This document shows, one piece after another, positions 27,575 to 35,265 of a stretch of 64,000 bases of DNA (position 1 is its first letter; each line of letters starts with the position of its first letter). The notes under the pieces are model-generated. The model was not told the DNA's origin and made no database searches. It saw only the letters and a program-made list of their open reading frames with translations. Both the position numbers and the translations under genes were made by a program. Source of the stretch: Nissabacter sp. SGAir0207 (GTDB lineage Bacteria > Pseudomonadota > Gammaproteobacteria > Enterobacterales > Enterobacteriaceae). The stretch covers positions 2,604,001 through 2,668,000 of the forward strand of contig NZ_CP028035.1 in NCBI RefSeq assembly GCF_005491205.1. The letters run 5' to 3'.

Positions 27575-28684
27575 CTAAACCACGGGCGCGCGCGGGGTGA
27601 AGATGTGGCCCAGCCCGGCCTCGATCATCTTTTTCACCAGCTCATAGCCGCCGTGGTGCTGGCTGTGGGCAAACTCGCGCTCAGACTCGAAAATGGGGCT
27701 GGCCCAATAGAGATTGACCTTATCGCCATACAGCGTCGGCATGGCGACTTTGCTGGCCGGTGAACAGAGGGCATCAGAGAGCACAAAGCCCTCGTACCCC
27801 TGTGGGGCCATCGGCGAGGCCAGTGTGTGCCCCTCGCCCAGCCAGCTCAGGGTAGTCCACGGCAACTGGGCGAAGCCAGAGAGCGCGCTGGCCATCTGTA
27901 CCGCGCTCTGCTCGGTGACATACTGCGCCTCAACGGCGAAGGCCAGTTCGGCGCGGCGGTGATCGCTGGCGTCATCGTTAAACAGAATCTCCACCCCCGG
28001 CATCGGCCGGATGCTGACACCCAGCGTCAGGAAGTAGTAGATGCCATCCTGCTCATGCTGCGAAATCGCCATCGGCGGCCAGCTACCCTGATCGATGGCG
28101 TAATATTTTACCGAGGGGCCAAAGCGTGCCTCGTAGCGCTCCAAAAACTGCCGTTGCGCCTTCTGCCAGGGGCGATGCTCCCCCTGCTGCAACCAGCTGC
28201 GCCAGAACTGGCGCGTCTCCTCGGCACGGGCGTACTGGCTGTTGGTGGAGGCTGACCCAAGCGGGAAGGTGCTGCCATTGTCCTTCAGGCAACTGGCGGC
28301 GTAACTCACCTGATGATCGATATAGAGGCTCCAGCCCGGCACCACCGCCAGCAACTGGCCGTGATACCAGAGCGCCGCGCCGTCATCGCTCTCGTTCCAG
28401 ATGACCTGGATGCCCTCCGGGTGCAGCGGCGGCTCGCCATCCAGACTGCGGCAGTAGGCGGCCGACATCATCGGTGCCAGCCCCTGCTCGGCGGCCTGCC
28501 AATCCTCCTCCTGCGGGGCGGGTTGCAGGTTGCGCACCCAGCAGGCGCGCAGGCCGGGGAAGCGCTCACGCATCTCTCCCTGCGCATAGAGGTAGAAGTA
28601 AACCACGCGGTCATCCTGCTCGACCACGGCAATAAGGGTCTGTTTGTGGTTGCTCACTTCGGCGATCAATTCTGACTGACGCAT
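27575..28684 (-). CDS. Suppressor-of-fused (SUFU)-like domain protein
   Basis: This 369-residue cytosolic protein appears to have two parts: an N-terminal region (about 1-170), and a C-terminal region with IYYFLTLGVSIRPMPGVEIL, a central TTLSWLGEGHTL, and VNLYWASPIFESEREFA near the end. The last is the pattern of bacterial SUFU-domain proteins. Bacterial SUFU domains are often immunity proteins of polymorphic toxins, but no toxin gene is adjacent. I am moderately sure of the family and do not assign a function. It is flanked by AT-rich intergenic DNA. Confidence 0.6.
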   Translation of the reverse strand: MRQSELIAEVSNHKQTLIAVVEQDDRVVYFYLYAQGEMRERFPGLRACWVRNLQPAPQEEDWQAAEQGLAPMMSAAYCRSLDGEPPLHPEGIQVIWNESDDGAALWYHGQLLAVVPGWSLYIDHQVSYAASCLKDNGSTFPLGSASTNSQYARAEETRQFWRSWLQQGEHRPWQKAQRQFLERYEARFGPSVKYYAIDQGSWPPMAISQHEQDGIYYFLTLGVSIRPMPGVEILFNDDASDHRRAELAFAVEAQYVTEQSAVQMASALSGFAQLPWTTLSWLGEGHTLASPMAPQGYEGFVLSDALCSPASKVAMPTLYGDKVNLYWASPIFESEREFAHSQHHGGYELVKKMIEAGLGHIFTPRAPVV

Positions 28685-28844
28685 GACACCTCGTTAAAAT
28701 CCCATTTTCCTCGCATTGAACGAAGTGTAGAACCTCTTCCCGCATGGGCGCACGGGCAAAACTCCCAAAAGTGGCCGCTATGGCGGAAAAAAGCCGGAGG
28801 GGGGGCAATAAGAGAGGTATTGATGAGGAGTGAGCGCCGCCCTA

Positions 28845-29756
28845 TTAGGGAGCTGGCAGGCGCCCTACCCGCCGCATGGCGCGGTGCCAGGAGCCATTGC
28901 GTACCGCCCAGCGCAGCAGCGTGGCGAGGCGGCGGGTGGCGAAGCGCACTGCCCGCCGCTGGCTGCCGCCCATGGGCAACTGGAGTTGGTCGGCGGCCCA
29001 GCCGGGCAGCAGGTCAATACCAGCGTGCATAAAGAGCGTACCGGCCGGGGCCGCCAGCCGGCTGGGGGCGGGCGCACCCAGCAGCAGGCGCACCACCTCG
29101 GCGGTGCGCGCATCGTAACGCAGTTGCGGCTGCATCTGGTTCAGGTAGACCGCCACCTCCGCCACGCTCTCCGGCACCGGGCCAGCGCCCAGCGCGTAAG
29201 CGATGCGCGCCGCCTCGCGGTAGTAGGCGTTCTGCTCCCGTTTGGTGAGGTGTGGGTTGCGGTAGCGCAAGTGGGATTGCAGGAAGCTATAGGTCTCCGC
29301 CACATGCACCCACACCAGCAGCGACGGGTCGTCGGCGGTATAGGGGGTGCCGTGGGCATCCTGCCCCTTCACCTGGCGGTGGATGGTACGCACCCGCTGA
29401 ATCAGCCGTTCGGCGTCGCCGGTGGCCCCAAAGGTGGTAGCGGAGATGAACTGACTGGTACGGCGCAGGCGGCCCAGCATATCCTCACGGAAGTTGGAGT
29501 GATCCCAGACGCCAGCCAGCGCCAGCGGATGCAGCATCTGGAGCAGCAGCGCCGAGATGCCGCCGCACAGCATCGAGGTAAAATCCCCGTGGACGCGCCA
29601 GATAACGCTGTCCGGCCCGTAGAGGCCGGGGTCGCCCGGCGGTTGCTCCAGGTCAATGCCGCCCAGCGACAGGCCGGTCAGCCCCAGTACCTGTCGCTCT
29701 ATACGTTGCCGGAGCGGGGCCAGCAGCCGGGACTCAGGCAGGTTCGCTTGTGGCAT
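28845..29756 (-). CDS. MpaB-like oxygenase family protein (DUF2236)
   Basis: This 303-residue protein matches the DUF2236/MpaB family. It has WRVHGDFTSMLCGGISALLLQMLHPLALAGVWDHSNFR (about residues 50-90) and LLVWVHVAETYSFLQ, whose histidines are the expected heme-contacting residues. Family members include the fungal MpaB oxygenase and the latex-clearing protein Lcp. The first ATG is at 29756; the frame also has a TTG nine bases earlier. It overlaps the end of comR by 23 bases, so the two are coupled. Substrate unknown. Confidence 0.82.
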   Translation of the reverse strand: MPQANLPESRLLAPLRQRIERQVLGLTGLSLGGIDLEQPPGDPGLYGPDSVIWRVHGDFTSMLCGGISALLLQMLHPLALAGVWDHSNFREDMLGRLRRTSQFISATTFGATGDAERLIQRVRTIHRQVKGQDAHGTPYTADDPSLLVWVHVAETYSFLQSHLRYRNPHLTKREQNAYYREAARIAYALGAGPVPESVAEVAVYLNQMQPQLRYDARTAEVVRLLLGAPAPSRLAAPAGTLFMHAGIDLLPGWAADQLQLPMGGSQRRAVRFATRRLATLLRWAVRNGSWHRAMRRVGRLPAP

Positions 29757-30390
29757 CAAAGGCAATCAGCTGCGGCCAGATGGCCATCACCACATCCACC
29801 AGCTGGTTGAGATCCGTGCGGCTCGCGCCATCCCGCGCCTGCACCGACATCCCCTGTACCATGCAGTTGAGATATTTTGCCAGCACTTGACTGGAGGCCT
29901 GCGCCGGCAGCTCGCCGCTCGCCTTGCGGCTGTCGAGGAACTCGCTCAGGGTCTGCTCCTGCATATGGTGGCGGGAGCGCAGCATCGAGGCGATCTCCTC
30001 AGAAGCGGCCGAGAGCGTGGCGGAGGTGCAGACCATAAAGCAGCCAGAGGGGTTGTCGCAGTCGGTGAACAGTGCGGCGGCGGCGCGCAGGTACTCCTCA
30101 ATCGCCTGCTTCAGCGGGACGTCCGAGTGCGTCAGCGCGCGGTTGCTGGTCTCGATGAACAGGGTCAGGTAGTGCTCGACCGCCGCCCGGAACAGCCCCT
30201 CTTTATTGCCGAACTCTGCGTAGAGCGTCGGTGCCTTGGCCCCGGTGGCTTCCACCAGATCCGCCAGCGAGGTCGCCTCATAGCCATACTTCCAGAACAA
30301 TTTCAGCGCCTTGTTCAGCGCATCGTCCCGGTCGAACTGTTTAGGGCGCCCGCGGCATTTTTTCGCCAAGGCCATATTTTCAGTGCTCAT
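29734..30390 (-). CDS. comR: TetR family repressor ComR
   Basis: This 218-residue regulator is closely similar to E. coli ComR (YcfQ): the stretch GYEATSLADLVEATGAKAPT and LYAEF-NKEGLFRA match almost exactly, and YLNC-QGMS is kept near the C-terminus. The TetR helix-turn-helix lies at about residues 15-65. In E. coli ComR is a copper-responsive repressor of the neighbouring bhsA (comC). Here three BhsA-like genes lie on the other strand just upstream, and palindromic sites occur in its own promoter, suggesting autoregulation. The mpaB-like gene is downstream in the same unit. Confidence 0.92.
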   Translation of the reverse strand: MSTENMALAKKCRGRPKQFDRDDALNKALKLFWKYGYEATSLADLVEATGAKAPTLYAEFGNKEGLFRAAVEHYLTLFIETSNRALTHSDVPLKQAIEEYLRAAAALFTDCDNPSGCFMVCTSATLSAASEEIASMLRSRHHMQEQTLSEFLDSRKASGELPAQASSQVLAKYLNCMVQGMSVQARDGASRTDLNQLVDVVMAIWPQLIAFDATSEPA

Positions 30391-30434
30391 ACACCCTCTC
30401 TTATCACTGCTGTGATTAGGTCAGAAAATATTTA

Positions 30435-30504
30435 TTAATGATCATTATAAAAAACGGTGGCAGGAGTGTCGAGGTCTGTTTATAATTTAGTTATCGATCG
30501 TTAA
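30435..30504. promoter_or_regulatory. Pair of TTAACGATCGTTAA-like palindromes, comR promoter
   Basis: TTAATGATCATTAT (30435-30448) and TTATCGATCGTTAA (30491-30504) have centres 56 bp apart. On the minus strand, TCGACA and TATAAT with 17 bp spacing form a candidate comR promoter whose -10 overlaps the first palindrome. On the plus strand a TATAAT at 30481-30486 could serve the first BhsA-like gene. The palindromes recur at 30940-31008, so they are probably ComR operators. Confidence 0.65.
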
Positions 30505-30621
30505 ACAAATGACGACTTCCCCCTGTACCGCGCAGTATCCTGCCGTGCCGCCGGCCCTCCCGGCATCAGACACTGGCAGTGGGGCGATTATCGGGATTCG
30601 CCCCTGACGGACATCACCACC

Positions 30622-30876
30622 ATGAAAACCTTTACCCTATGGCTTGCCGCCCTGCTGGTCGCCAGCAGCCCATTGGCCGCGCTAGCGAACCAACAGGTTA
30701 TCACGATGCAGGTCGATAGCCAGAAAATTGGCTTTACCACCCGCACCAGTGATGACCTGTCGACCCTGAAACCGGTCACCCCACAGCGCACAGTGTTGCG
30801 CGATCCGGTGGCCCGGCAGCTGGTCGCCAGCTCCGGCAGCAATCACCTGTTTGATGACAGCACCATCTACAATTAA
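30622..30876 (+). CDS. BhsA/DUF1471-like periplasmic protein, divergent copy
   Basis: This 84-residue precursor has a signal peptide ending ALAN and a mature domain of about 60 residues. Its end, ASSGSNHLFDDSTIYN, resembles the end of BhsA-family proteins (YGTAEIYN), but the middle of the domain, including the ENQLAQKA helix of the other two copies, is largely lost. DUF1471 proteins are small secreted proteins linked to envelope stress and biofilm. It is the first of three such genes and lies downstream of the comR-side palindromes. Confidence 0.7.
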   Translation: MKTFTLWLAALLVASSPLAALANQQVITMQVDSQKIGFTTRTSDDLSTLKPVTPQRTVLRDPVARQLVASSGSNHLFDDSTIYN

Positions 30877-30939
30877 TTCCCTCTCTGGCCGGCGTCCTGT
30901 CGGCCACCCCGCTGTTCCGCACGAATCGCCAAAGATAAA

Positions 30940-31008
30940 TTAACGATCGTTAAAAAAATAGTTGCAGCCGGCTAAAATGCGATCTACCATTAAATTATCG
31001 ATCGTTAA
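30940..31008. promoter_or_regulatory. Second pair of palindromes, upstream of bhsA genes
   Basis: TTAACGATCGTTAA (30940-30953, a perfect palindrome) and TTATCGATCGTTAA (30995-31008) have centres 55 bp apart. Between them TTGCAG (30962-30967) and TACCAT (30985-30990), 17 bp apart, are a possible promoter. The layout copies that at 30435-30504. These are probable ComR sites controlling the two downstream BhsA proteins. Confidence 0.65.
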
Positions 31009-31065
31009 TTAAATAACGATGACCTGACAAAAACAAAACGCATTTTTTGCCTCGGAGATAAGATC

Positions 31066-31323
31066 ATGAAAAACCTGAAACTCGCCATCGCTGCCCTTGC
31101 CCTGACCACCGCCTCTTTCGGCGCGTTCGCTGCCCAAGAAGTGACCCAAGCCCCGGCCAATGCCCAACAGATTGGCACCGTGAGCGCTCGCTCCACTAAC
31201 TTGACCGGTCTGGAAAACCAGCTGGCACAGAAAGCCCAGGAACAAGGCGCCAGCGCTTACCGCATCACCTCCGCGTCCGGCGGCACCAACCTGGTCTACG
31301 GCACCGCTGAGATCTACAACTAA
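31066..31323 (+). CDS. BhsA family (DUF1471) periplasmic protein
   Basis: This 85-residue precursor has a signal peptide ending FAAQE and the DUF1471 pattern: QQIGTVSAR, LENQLAQKAQEQGASAYRITSASG and a terminal YGTAEIYN. It is about 70 percent similar by eye to the next gene, so the two are tandem paralogues. E. coli BhsA is an outer-membrane-associated protein affecting copper permeability, biofilm and stress resistance. CGGAGAT lies before the ATG. It sits directly under the second palindrome pair. Confidence 0.88.
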   Translation: MKNLKLAIAALALTTASFGAFAAQEVTQAPANAQQIGTVSARSTNLTGLENQLAQKAQEQGASAYRITSASGGTNLVYGTAEIYN

Positions 31324-31371
31324 TCAACATAAAAAAATCACGACGTTAAAATTCGGATAGGAGAGAACACC

Positions 31372-31629
31372 ATGAAAAGCCTGAAAATTGCCCTTGCCGC
31401 CCTCGCCCTGACCAGCGCCTCCTTTGGTGCGTTTGCTGCCCAACAGGTTGGTCAGGCACCGGCCGACGCACAGCCTATCGGCACCGTCAGCGCCACCAGC
31501 TCCCTGAACCTGAGCGATCTGGAGAGCCAACTGGCGCAGAAAGCCGATGAGCAGGGTGCGACCTCATACCGCATCATTTCGGCGTCCGGCAACAACCATC
31601 TGTATGGTAATGCCGAACTCTACAAATAA
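31372..31629 (+). CDS. bhsA: Multiple stress resistance protein BhsA
   Basis: This 85-residue precursor equals E. coli BhsA in length and shares QLAQKADEQGA, SYRI, and an LYG...YK ending. The signal peptide ends FAAQQ. The preceding paralogue ends 48 bases upstream and no terminator separates them, so both are likely one transcript that ends at the hairpin after this gene. Given comR nearby, copper-linked control by ComR is the likely regulation, as in E. coli. Confidence 0.88.
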   Translation: MKSLKIALAALALTSASFGAFAAQQVGQAPADAQPIGTVSATSSLNLSDLESQLAQKADEQGATSYRIISASGNNHLYGNAELYK

Positions 31630-31644
31630 TGCTCCATGTCGAAG

Positions 31645-31666
31645 AGGCGGCGCTGGCCGCCTTTTT
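31645..31666 (+). terminator. Terminator after bhsA
   Basis: AGGCGGC pairs with GCCGCCT across a GCTG loop and is followed by five T residues, 15 bases after the bhsA stop. A strong intrinsic terminator. Confidence 0.88.
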
Positions 31667-31747
31667 CTCTTTCCCCCGTTGCCTTGCCCTTCCCCCCCGC
31701 CACCGTTTACTGTAACTGCCTGATTCCCCTGTTACCGGAAACCCTTT

Positions 31748-32665
31748 ATGGCGCTGCACCGCATTATCCTTGATTGTGATCCCGGCGTGGATGACGCCGT
31801 TGCCCTGCTGCTGGCGTTGGCCTCCCCTATGGAGATTGAGCTGGCGGGCATCACCACCGTCGCGGGCAACGTCTCCGCCGACTTGACCGAGTACAACGCA
31901 CGCCGCCTCTGTACGCTGGCGCAACGGCCTGAGATCCCGGTATTTGCCGGCTGCCCGCGCCCGATGCTGGAGCCGCAGGGCTATGGCTCGCAGGTGCATG
32001 GCCACGATGGGCTGGGCGGCGTGCCGCTGCCAGAACCGGCGTTTGCCGTGCAGCGGCAACATGCGGTCGATTTCATCATTGAGACAGTCAATGCCGCGCC
32101 GGGCCAGGTGACGCTCTGCCCGATTGGCCCGCTGACCAACATCGCGCTGGCGCTGATCAAGGCACCAGAGATTGCTGGCAAGATCCGCCAGCTGGTGTTT
32201 ATGGGCGGTGCGGCATTCTGCCCCGGCAATGTGACGCCGCTGGCGGAGTTCAACCTCTATGTTGATCCCTGGGCGGCGCAGGTGGTGCTGAGCGCGGGCA
32301 TCCCGCAGGTGATGTTTGGTCTGGACGTGACGATGCAGGCGCAGGTCAATGCTGACTGGCTGGCGCAGTTGGAGCAGGGCAGCCCGGCGCTGGCGAGCAT
32401 TGCGGCGATGATGCGCAGCTATGGCGCGGCCGATCCCTGCCTGCATGACCCCTGTGTGATTGCCTGGCTGATTGACCCGACGCTGTTCGGCGGCGTGGAG
32501 GCGCACATTACCGTCAATACCGATCCGGGGCTGGGGCGCGGCCAGACAGTGGCGGCGGTGAAGCCGCGCCACCTGCATGGGCAGGCGCCCAACACGCGGG
32601 TGATGACCGAGGTGGATACCCCGCGTCTGCTGGCGCTGCTGGCCGAGCGGCTGGCGATCTACTGA
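31748..32665 (+). CDS. Inosine/uridine-preferring nucleoside hydrolase family protein
   Basis: This 305-residue enzyme has the calcium-binding DCDPGVDDA motif at about residues 9-17 and the family elements GPLTNIALAL, VFMGGAA and AEFNLYVDPWAA. Members cleave the N-glycosidic bond of ribonucleosides in salvage. It resembles E. coli RihA moderately, but not enough to assign the symbol or the preferred base. It stands alone after the bhsA genes and converges on ddlA. Confidence 0.85.
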   Translation: MALHRIILDCDPGVDDAVALLLALASPMEIELAGITTVAGNVSADLTEYNARRLCTLAQRPEIPVFAGCPRPMLEPQGYGSQVHGHDGLGGVPLPEPAFAVQRQHAVDFIIETVNAAPGQVTLCPIGPLTNIALALIKAPEIAGKIRQLVFMGGAAFCPGNVTPLAEFNLYVDPWAAQVVLSAGIPQVMFGLDVTMQAQVNADWLAQLEQGSPALASIAAMMRSYGAADPCLHDPCVIAWLIDPTLFGGVEAHITVNTDPGLGRGQTVAAVKPRHLHGQAPNTRVMTEVDTPRLLALLAERLAIY

Positions 32666-32708
32666 TGGCGGGAACCTGAAGCGGCCGGCGCGCACGCCGG
32701 CCGGGCAG

Positions 32709-33815
32709 TCATTCGGGCAGGCGCACCGAGCTTTGCAGGGCGCTGTCAAGCTGGTGGCGCTCCAGCGCCAGCTCAATCAGTCGGGTGATGAGCGCCGAAT
32801 AGCTGAGGCCGCTCGCCTCCCACAGTTTCGGGTACATGCTGATGTTGGTGAAGCCGGGCAGCGTGTTCACCTCATTGATGATCACCTCGCCGTCGGCGGT
32901 CAGGAACACATCCACCCGCGCCATGCCGCTGCACTCCAGCACCTGAAACGCCTCCACCGCCACGGCACGGATGCGCTGGTGCGTCTCTTCCGGCAGATCA
33001 GCCGGGATAGCCACTGTCGCGCCCTGCTCATTGATATATTTGGTGTCGTAGGAGTAGAACTCATCCTGCAACACCACCTCGCCGCAGACGCTGGCGACGG
33101 GCTGCTCATTGCCCAGCACCGCGCACTCCATCTCACGGCCCTGAATGGCTGACTCCACCAGCACCTTGTGATCAAAACGGAAGGCCAGCGCCAGCGCCGT
33201 CTGGTACTCCTCTTCGTTGCGCACCTTGCTGACGCCCACGGAGGAGCCTTGGTTGGCTGGCTTGACGAACAGCGGCAGCCCGAGCCGCGCCCGCACGGCG
33301 TCGAAGCCGAAGCGTGCGCGGTTAGTGCGTGTCAGGGTAACGAACGGGGCGACCGCCAGCCCGGCGTCGCGCAGCAGGCGTTTGGTGACATCCTTGTCCA
33401 TGCTGACCGCCGACCCCAGCACGCCGGAACCCACGAACGGCAGGTTTGCCATCCGCAGCAGCCCCTGTAGGGAGCCATCCTCGCCCAGCGTGCCGTGCAC
33501 AATCGGGAAGATCACATCAAGCTGTGCCAGCGCGCGCGCCTCCTGGCGCTCAACCCACTGGTTCTGCTGCTGGCCGGGCACCAGCGCCAGATCGCGGCTG
33601 GAGGGGTTCAGGGCGATCCGCGCCGGATCGTCCGCGTGTTGCAGATAGTGGGCGGCGTCATGGAGGTGCCACTGCCCCTGTTTGTCGATGCCCAGCAGCG
33701 TCACTTCGAAGCGATCTTTGTCCATCGCCTCGACAATGTTTTTGGCCGACTGCAATGAGACCTCATGCTCCGCTGATTTCCCGCCAAAGATAACCCCTAC
33801 CCGAATCTTAGCCAC
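32709..33815 (-). CDS. ddlA: D-alanine--D-alanine ligase A
   Basis: This 368-residue ATP-grasp ligase joins two D-alanines for peptidoglycan precursor synthesis. It follows E. coli DdlA closely: [46 protein letters not shown] and [20 protein letters not shown], the last with the magnesium- and phosphate-binding residues. The start codon is GTG, with GGTAAGGA upstream. It is convergent with the nucleoside hydrolase gene. Confidence 0.95.
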   Translation of the reverse strand: MAKIRVGVIFGGKSAEHEVSLQSAKNIVEAMDKDRFEVTLLGIDKQGQWHLHDAAHYLQHADDPARIALNPSSRDLALVPGQQQNQWVERQEARALAQLDVIFPIVHGTLGEDGSLQGLLRMANLPFVGSGVLGSAVSMDKDVTKRLLRDAGLAVAPFVTLTRTNRARFGFDAVRARLGLPLFVKPANQGSSVGVSKVRNEEEYQTALALAFRFDHKVLVESAIQGREMECAVLGNEQPVASVCGEVVLQDEFYSYDTKYINEQGATVAIPADLPEETHQRIRAVAVEAFQVLECSGMARVDVFLTADGEVIINEVNTLPGFTNISMYPKLWEASGLSYSALITRLIELALERHQLDSALQSSVRLPE

Positions 33816-33890
33816 GCCCGTTCCTTACCCAAAGAGTGAAAGCGAAATAATGGCGCGGGCGCGGGGCGAAAGTAAAGCGGCAAACGGCGG

Positions 33891-34232
33891 CTAATCAACG
33901 ATGAACAGCACCGCCCCCTGCTCGGTGTAGGACTGGTGCGCCTCATGCTCATCGGCCACCTGATAGCTCATGCCGGGCGACAGCACGAAGGTGCGGCCAT
34001 CCTCCAGACGGCACTCCAGCCGACCGGAGAGGCAGAGCAGGATATGCCCCTTGTTGCACCAGTGGTCTGCCAAATAGTCCGGCGAGTACTCGACCATCCG
34101 CACGCGCACCGGCTGCTGTTCGTCGCCAAAGTGGCGGGTGCGCCAGTAGGCGGTGCCCCGCTCGCCGGGGTAAGCCGTGACCTCAACCGTGCTCCAGTCG
34201 GTCACGCCAAAGGGAATGGCGGAAAGTTTCAT
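33891..34232 (-). CDS. DHCW-motif cupin-fold protein
   Basis: This 113-residue protein is a single cupin beta-barrel with the DHCW segment (LADHWCNKGHILLCLSGRLECRLEDG) at about residues 54-80 and the second cupin motif DEHEAHQSY near 96-104, giving possible metal-ligand histidines. The function of this small family is unknown. It stands alone, reading in the same direction as ddlA with a 75-base gap. Confidence 0.8.
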   Translation of the reverse strand: MKLSAIPFGVTDWSTVEVTAYPGERGTAYWRTRHFGDEQQPVRVRMVEYSPDYLADHWCNKGHILLCLSGRLECRLEDGRTFVLSPGMSYQVADEHEAHQSYTEQGAVLFIVD

Positions 34233-34382
34233 TGCGGCTCCTCAATGCAAAATGATGAAGCCAGCTTAGAAGGTAAGTTGCGAAAACGGAAAGGAAAATG
34301 CGAGGTGGGGAGAAATTCAGATTTGACCTTAATCAGGCTGGCTCTCTACCTGCGGCAGGGGCCATGCCCTGCCGCCAGACGG

Positions 34383-34748
34383 CTATTGTGGATCGATCAA
34401 ATCCACCAACTTCATCACGACCTCATCCAGTAACACGGGTTCGGCGAGAGTACGGAAAACAGCCCCTCTTGCATGGAGATCTATAGCCCGCAACTGGTGG
34501 CACAGTACCACGCCTCGCAACTGGTTAGAGGCGGTATCCTGCGGCTGTACGCTAACGGTCACCCCTGCCGATCGCGCACCCAGCGCTGCCGTAGAGATGG
34601 GGCAGCACAGTGCCACGCCCAGCGCCCGATTCAGGGCCTCCTCGGTGATCACCAGATAGTAGTGGCCATCCTCTAACTCCCGCCCTGCCACCGGATTGGG
34701 GTTAACATGCCAAATGTCCCCTTTTCGTGGCATCCTGCCTGTTGCCAT
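34383..34748 (-). CDS. MazF/PemK family mRNA interferase toxin
   Basis: This 121-residue toxin has the family's N-terminal MPRKGDIWHVNPNPVAGRE, the central PISTAA...GVTVSVQPQDTASNQLRGVVLCHQLRAIDL with the arginine of the active site, and the C-terminal LDEVVMKLVDLI helix. PemK/MazF enzymes cut mRNA at short sequences and stop translation. It starts 3 bases after the antitoxin stop, the standard type II order with antitoxin first. Closest to the ChpB/PemK branch. Confidence 0.88.
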   Translation of the reverse strand: MATGRMPRKGDIWHVNPNPVAGRELEDGHYYLVITEEALNRALGVALCCPISTAALGARSAGVTVSVQPQDTASNQLRGVVLCHQLRAIDLHARGAVFRTLAEPVLLDEVVMKLVDLIDPQ

Positions 34749-34751
34749 AGG

Positions 34752-35018
34752 TCACACTTCCTTACCAACGGGATAATCATCCTGATCACTGATGCTCTGG
34801 TTGAGCGTAGCAATCTCTTCGCTATCAATTTGGCCCAGCAACTCCGCCAGGGTCAGGCGGCCGCGTGGAGTACGTTTAGCCGGCTTCAGACTGAGTGAGT
34901 CACCGTCGTTCTCCAATGCTATCCGGGTGCCCACCTGCCACCCCATTTGCAATGCCATATCACGCGGGATGGTCACCACCATCGCCCCGCCCTGCTGCCG
35001 AATTTTAGTAAAAACCAT
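34752..35018 (-). CDS. AbrB/MazE family antitoxin
   Basis: This 88-residue protein has a swapped-hairpin AbrB DNA-binding domain in residues 1-45 (QGGAMVVTIPRDMALQMGWQVGTRI) and an acidic, probably disordered C-terminal tail that would wrap the toxin. The longer frame runs upstream, but GGAGGGCAGC directly before the ATG at 35018 sets the start. A TACAAT box at about 35047-35052, within an imperfect palindrome, is a candidate promoter for autoregulation. Partner of the downstream PemK-type toxin. Confidence 0.87.
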   Translation of the reverse strand: MVFTKIRQQGGAMVVTIPRDMALQMGWQVGTRIALENDGDSLSLKPAKRTPRGRLTLAELLGQIDSEEIATLNQSISDQDDYPVGKEV

Positions 35019-35265
35019 GCTGCCCTCCTGCTCGTATGTTGCACATTGTAGCACTTCGCCACGGTTTAAAAAAACGGCAAACCGCCCATAAATCGGGCAA
35101 TCCTTGACCAGGATCGTGGAAAGAGCGGCTGACAATACCCGCCTGCTGGCCGTTATGGACTACGCTTTAACAGGTTAGCCGCAAGAGACTATCCCACTAC
35201 GGCCAGCTTTTTTATGCCGTGCGGCCTGATTCGCACGCTAATTCGCCGTCACCAAGGAGCGTTTA

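Noticed and set aside
31574-32776. 400-residue open frame opposite the nucleoside hydrolase
   Set aside because: Shadow; the plus strand carries a conserved enzyme.
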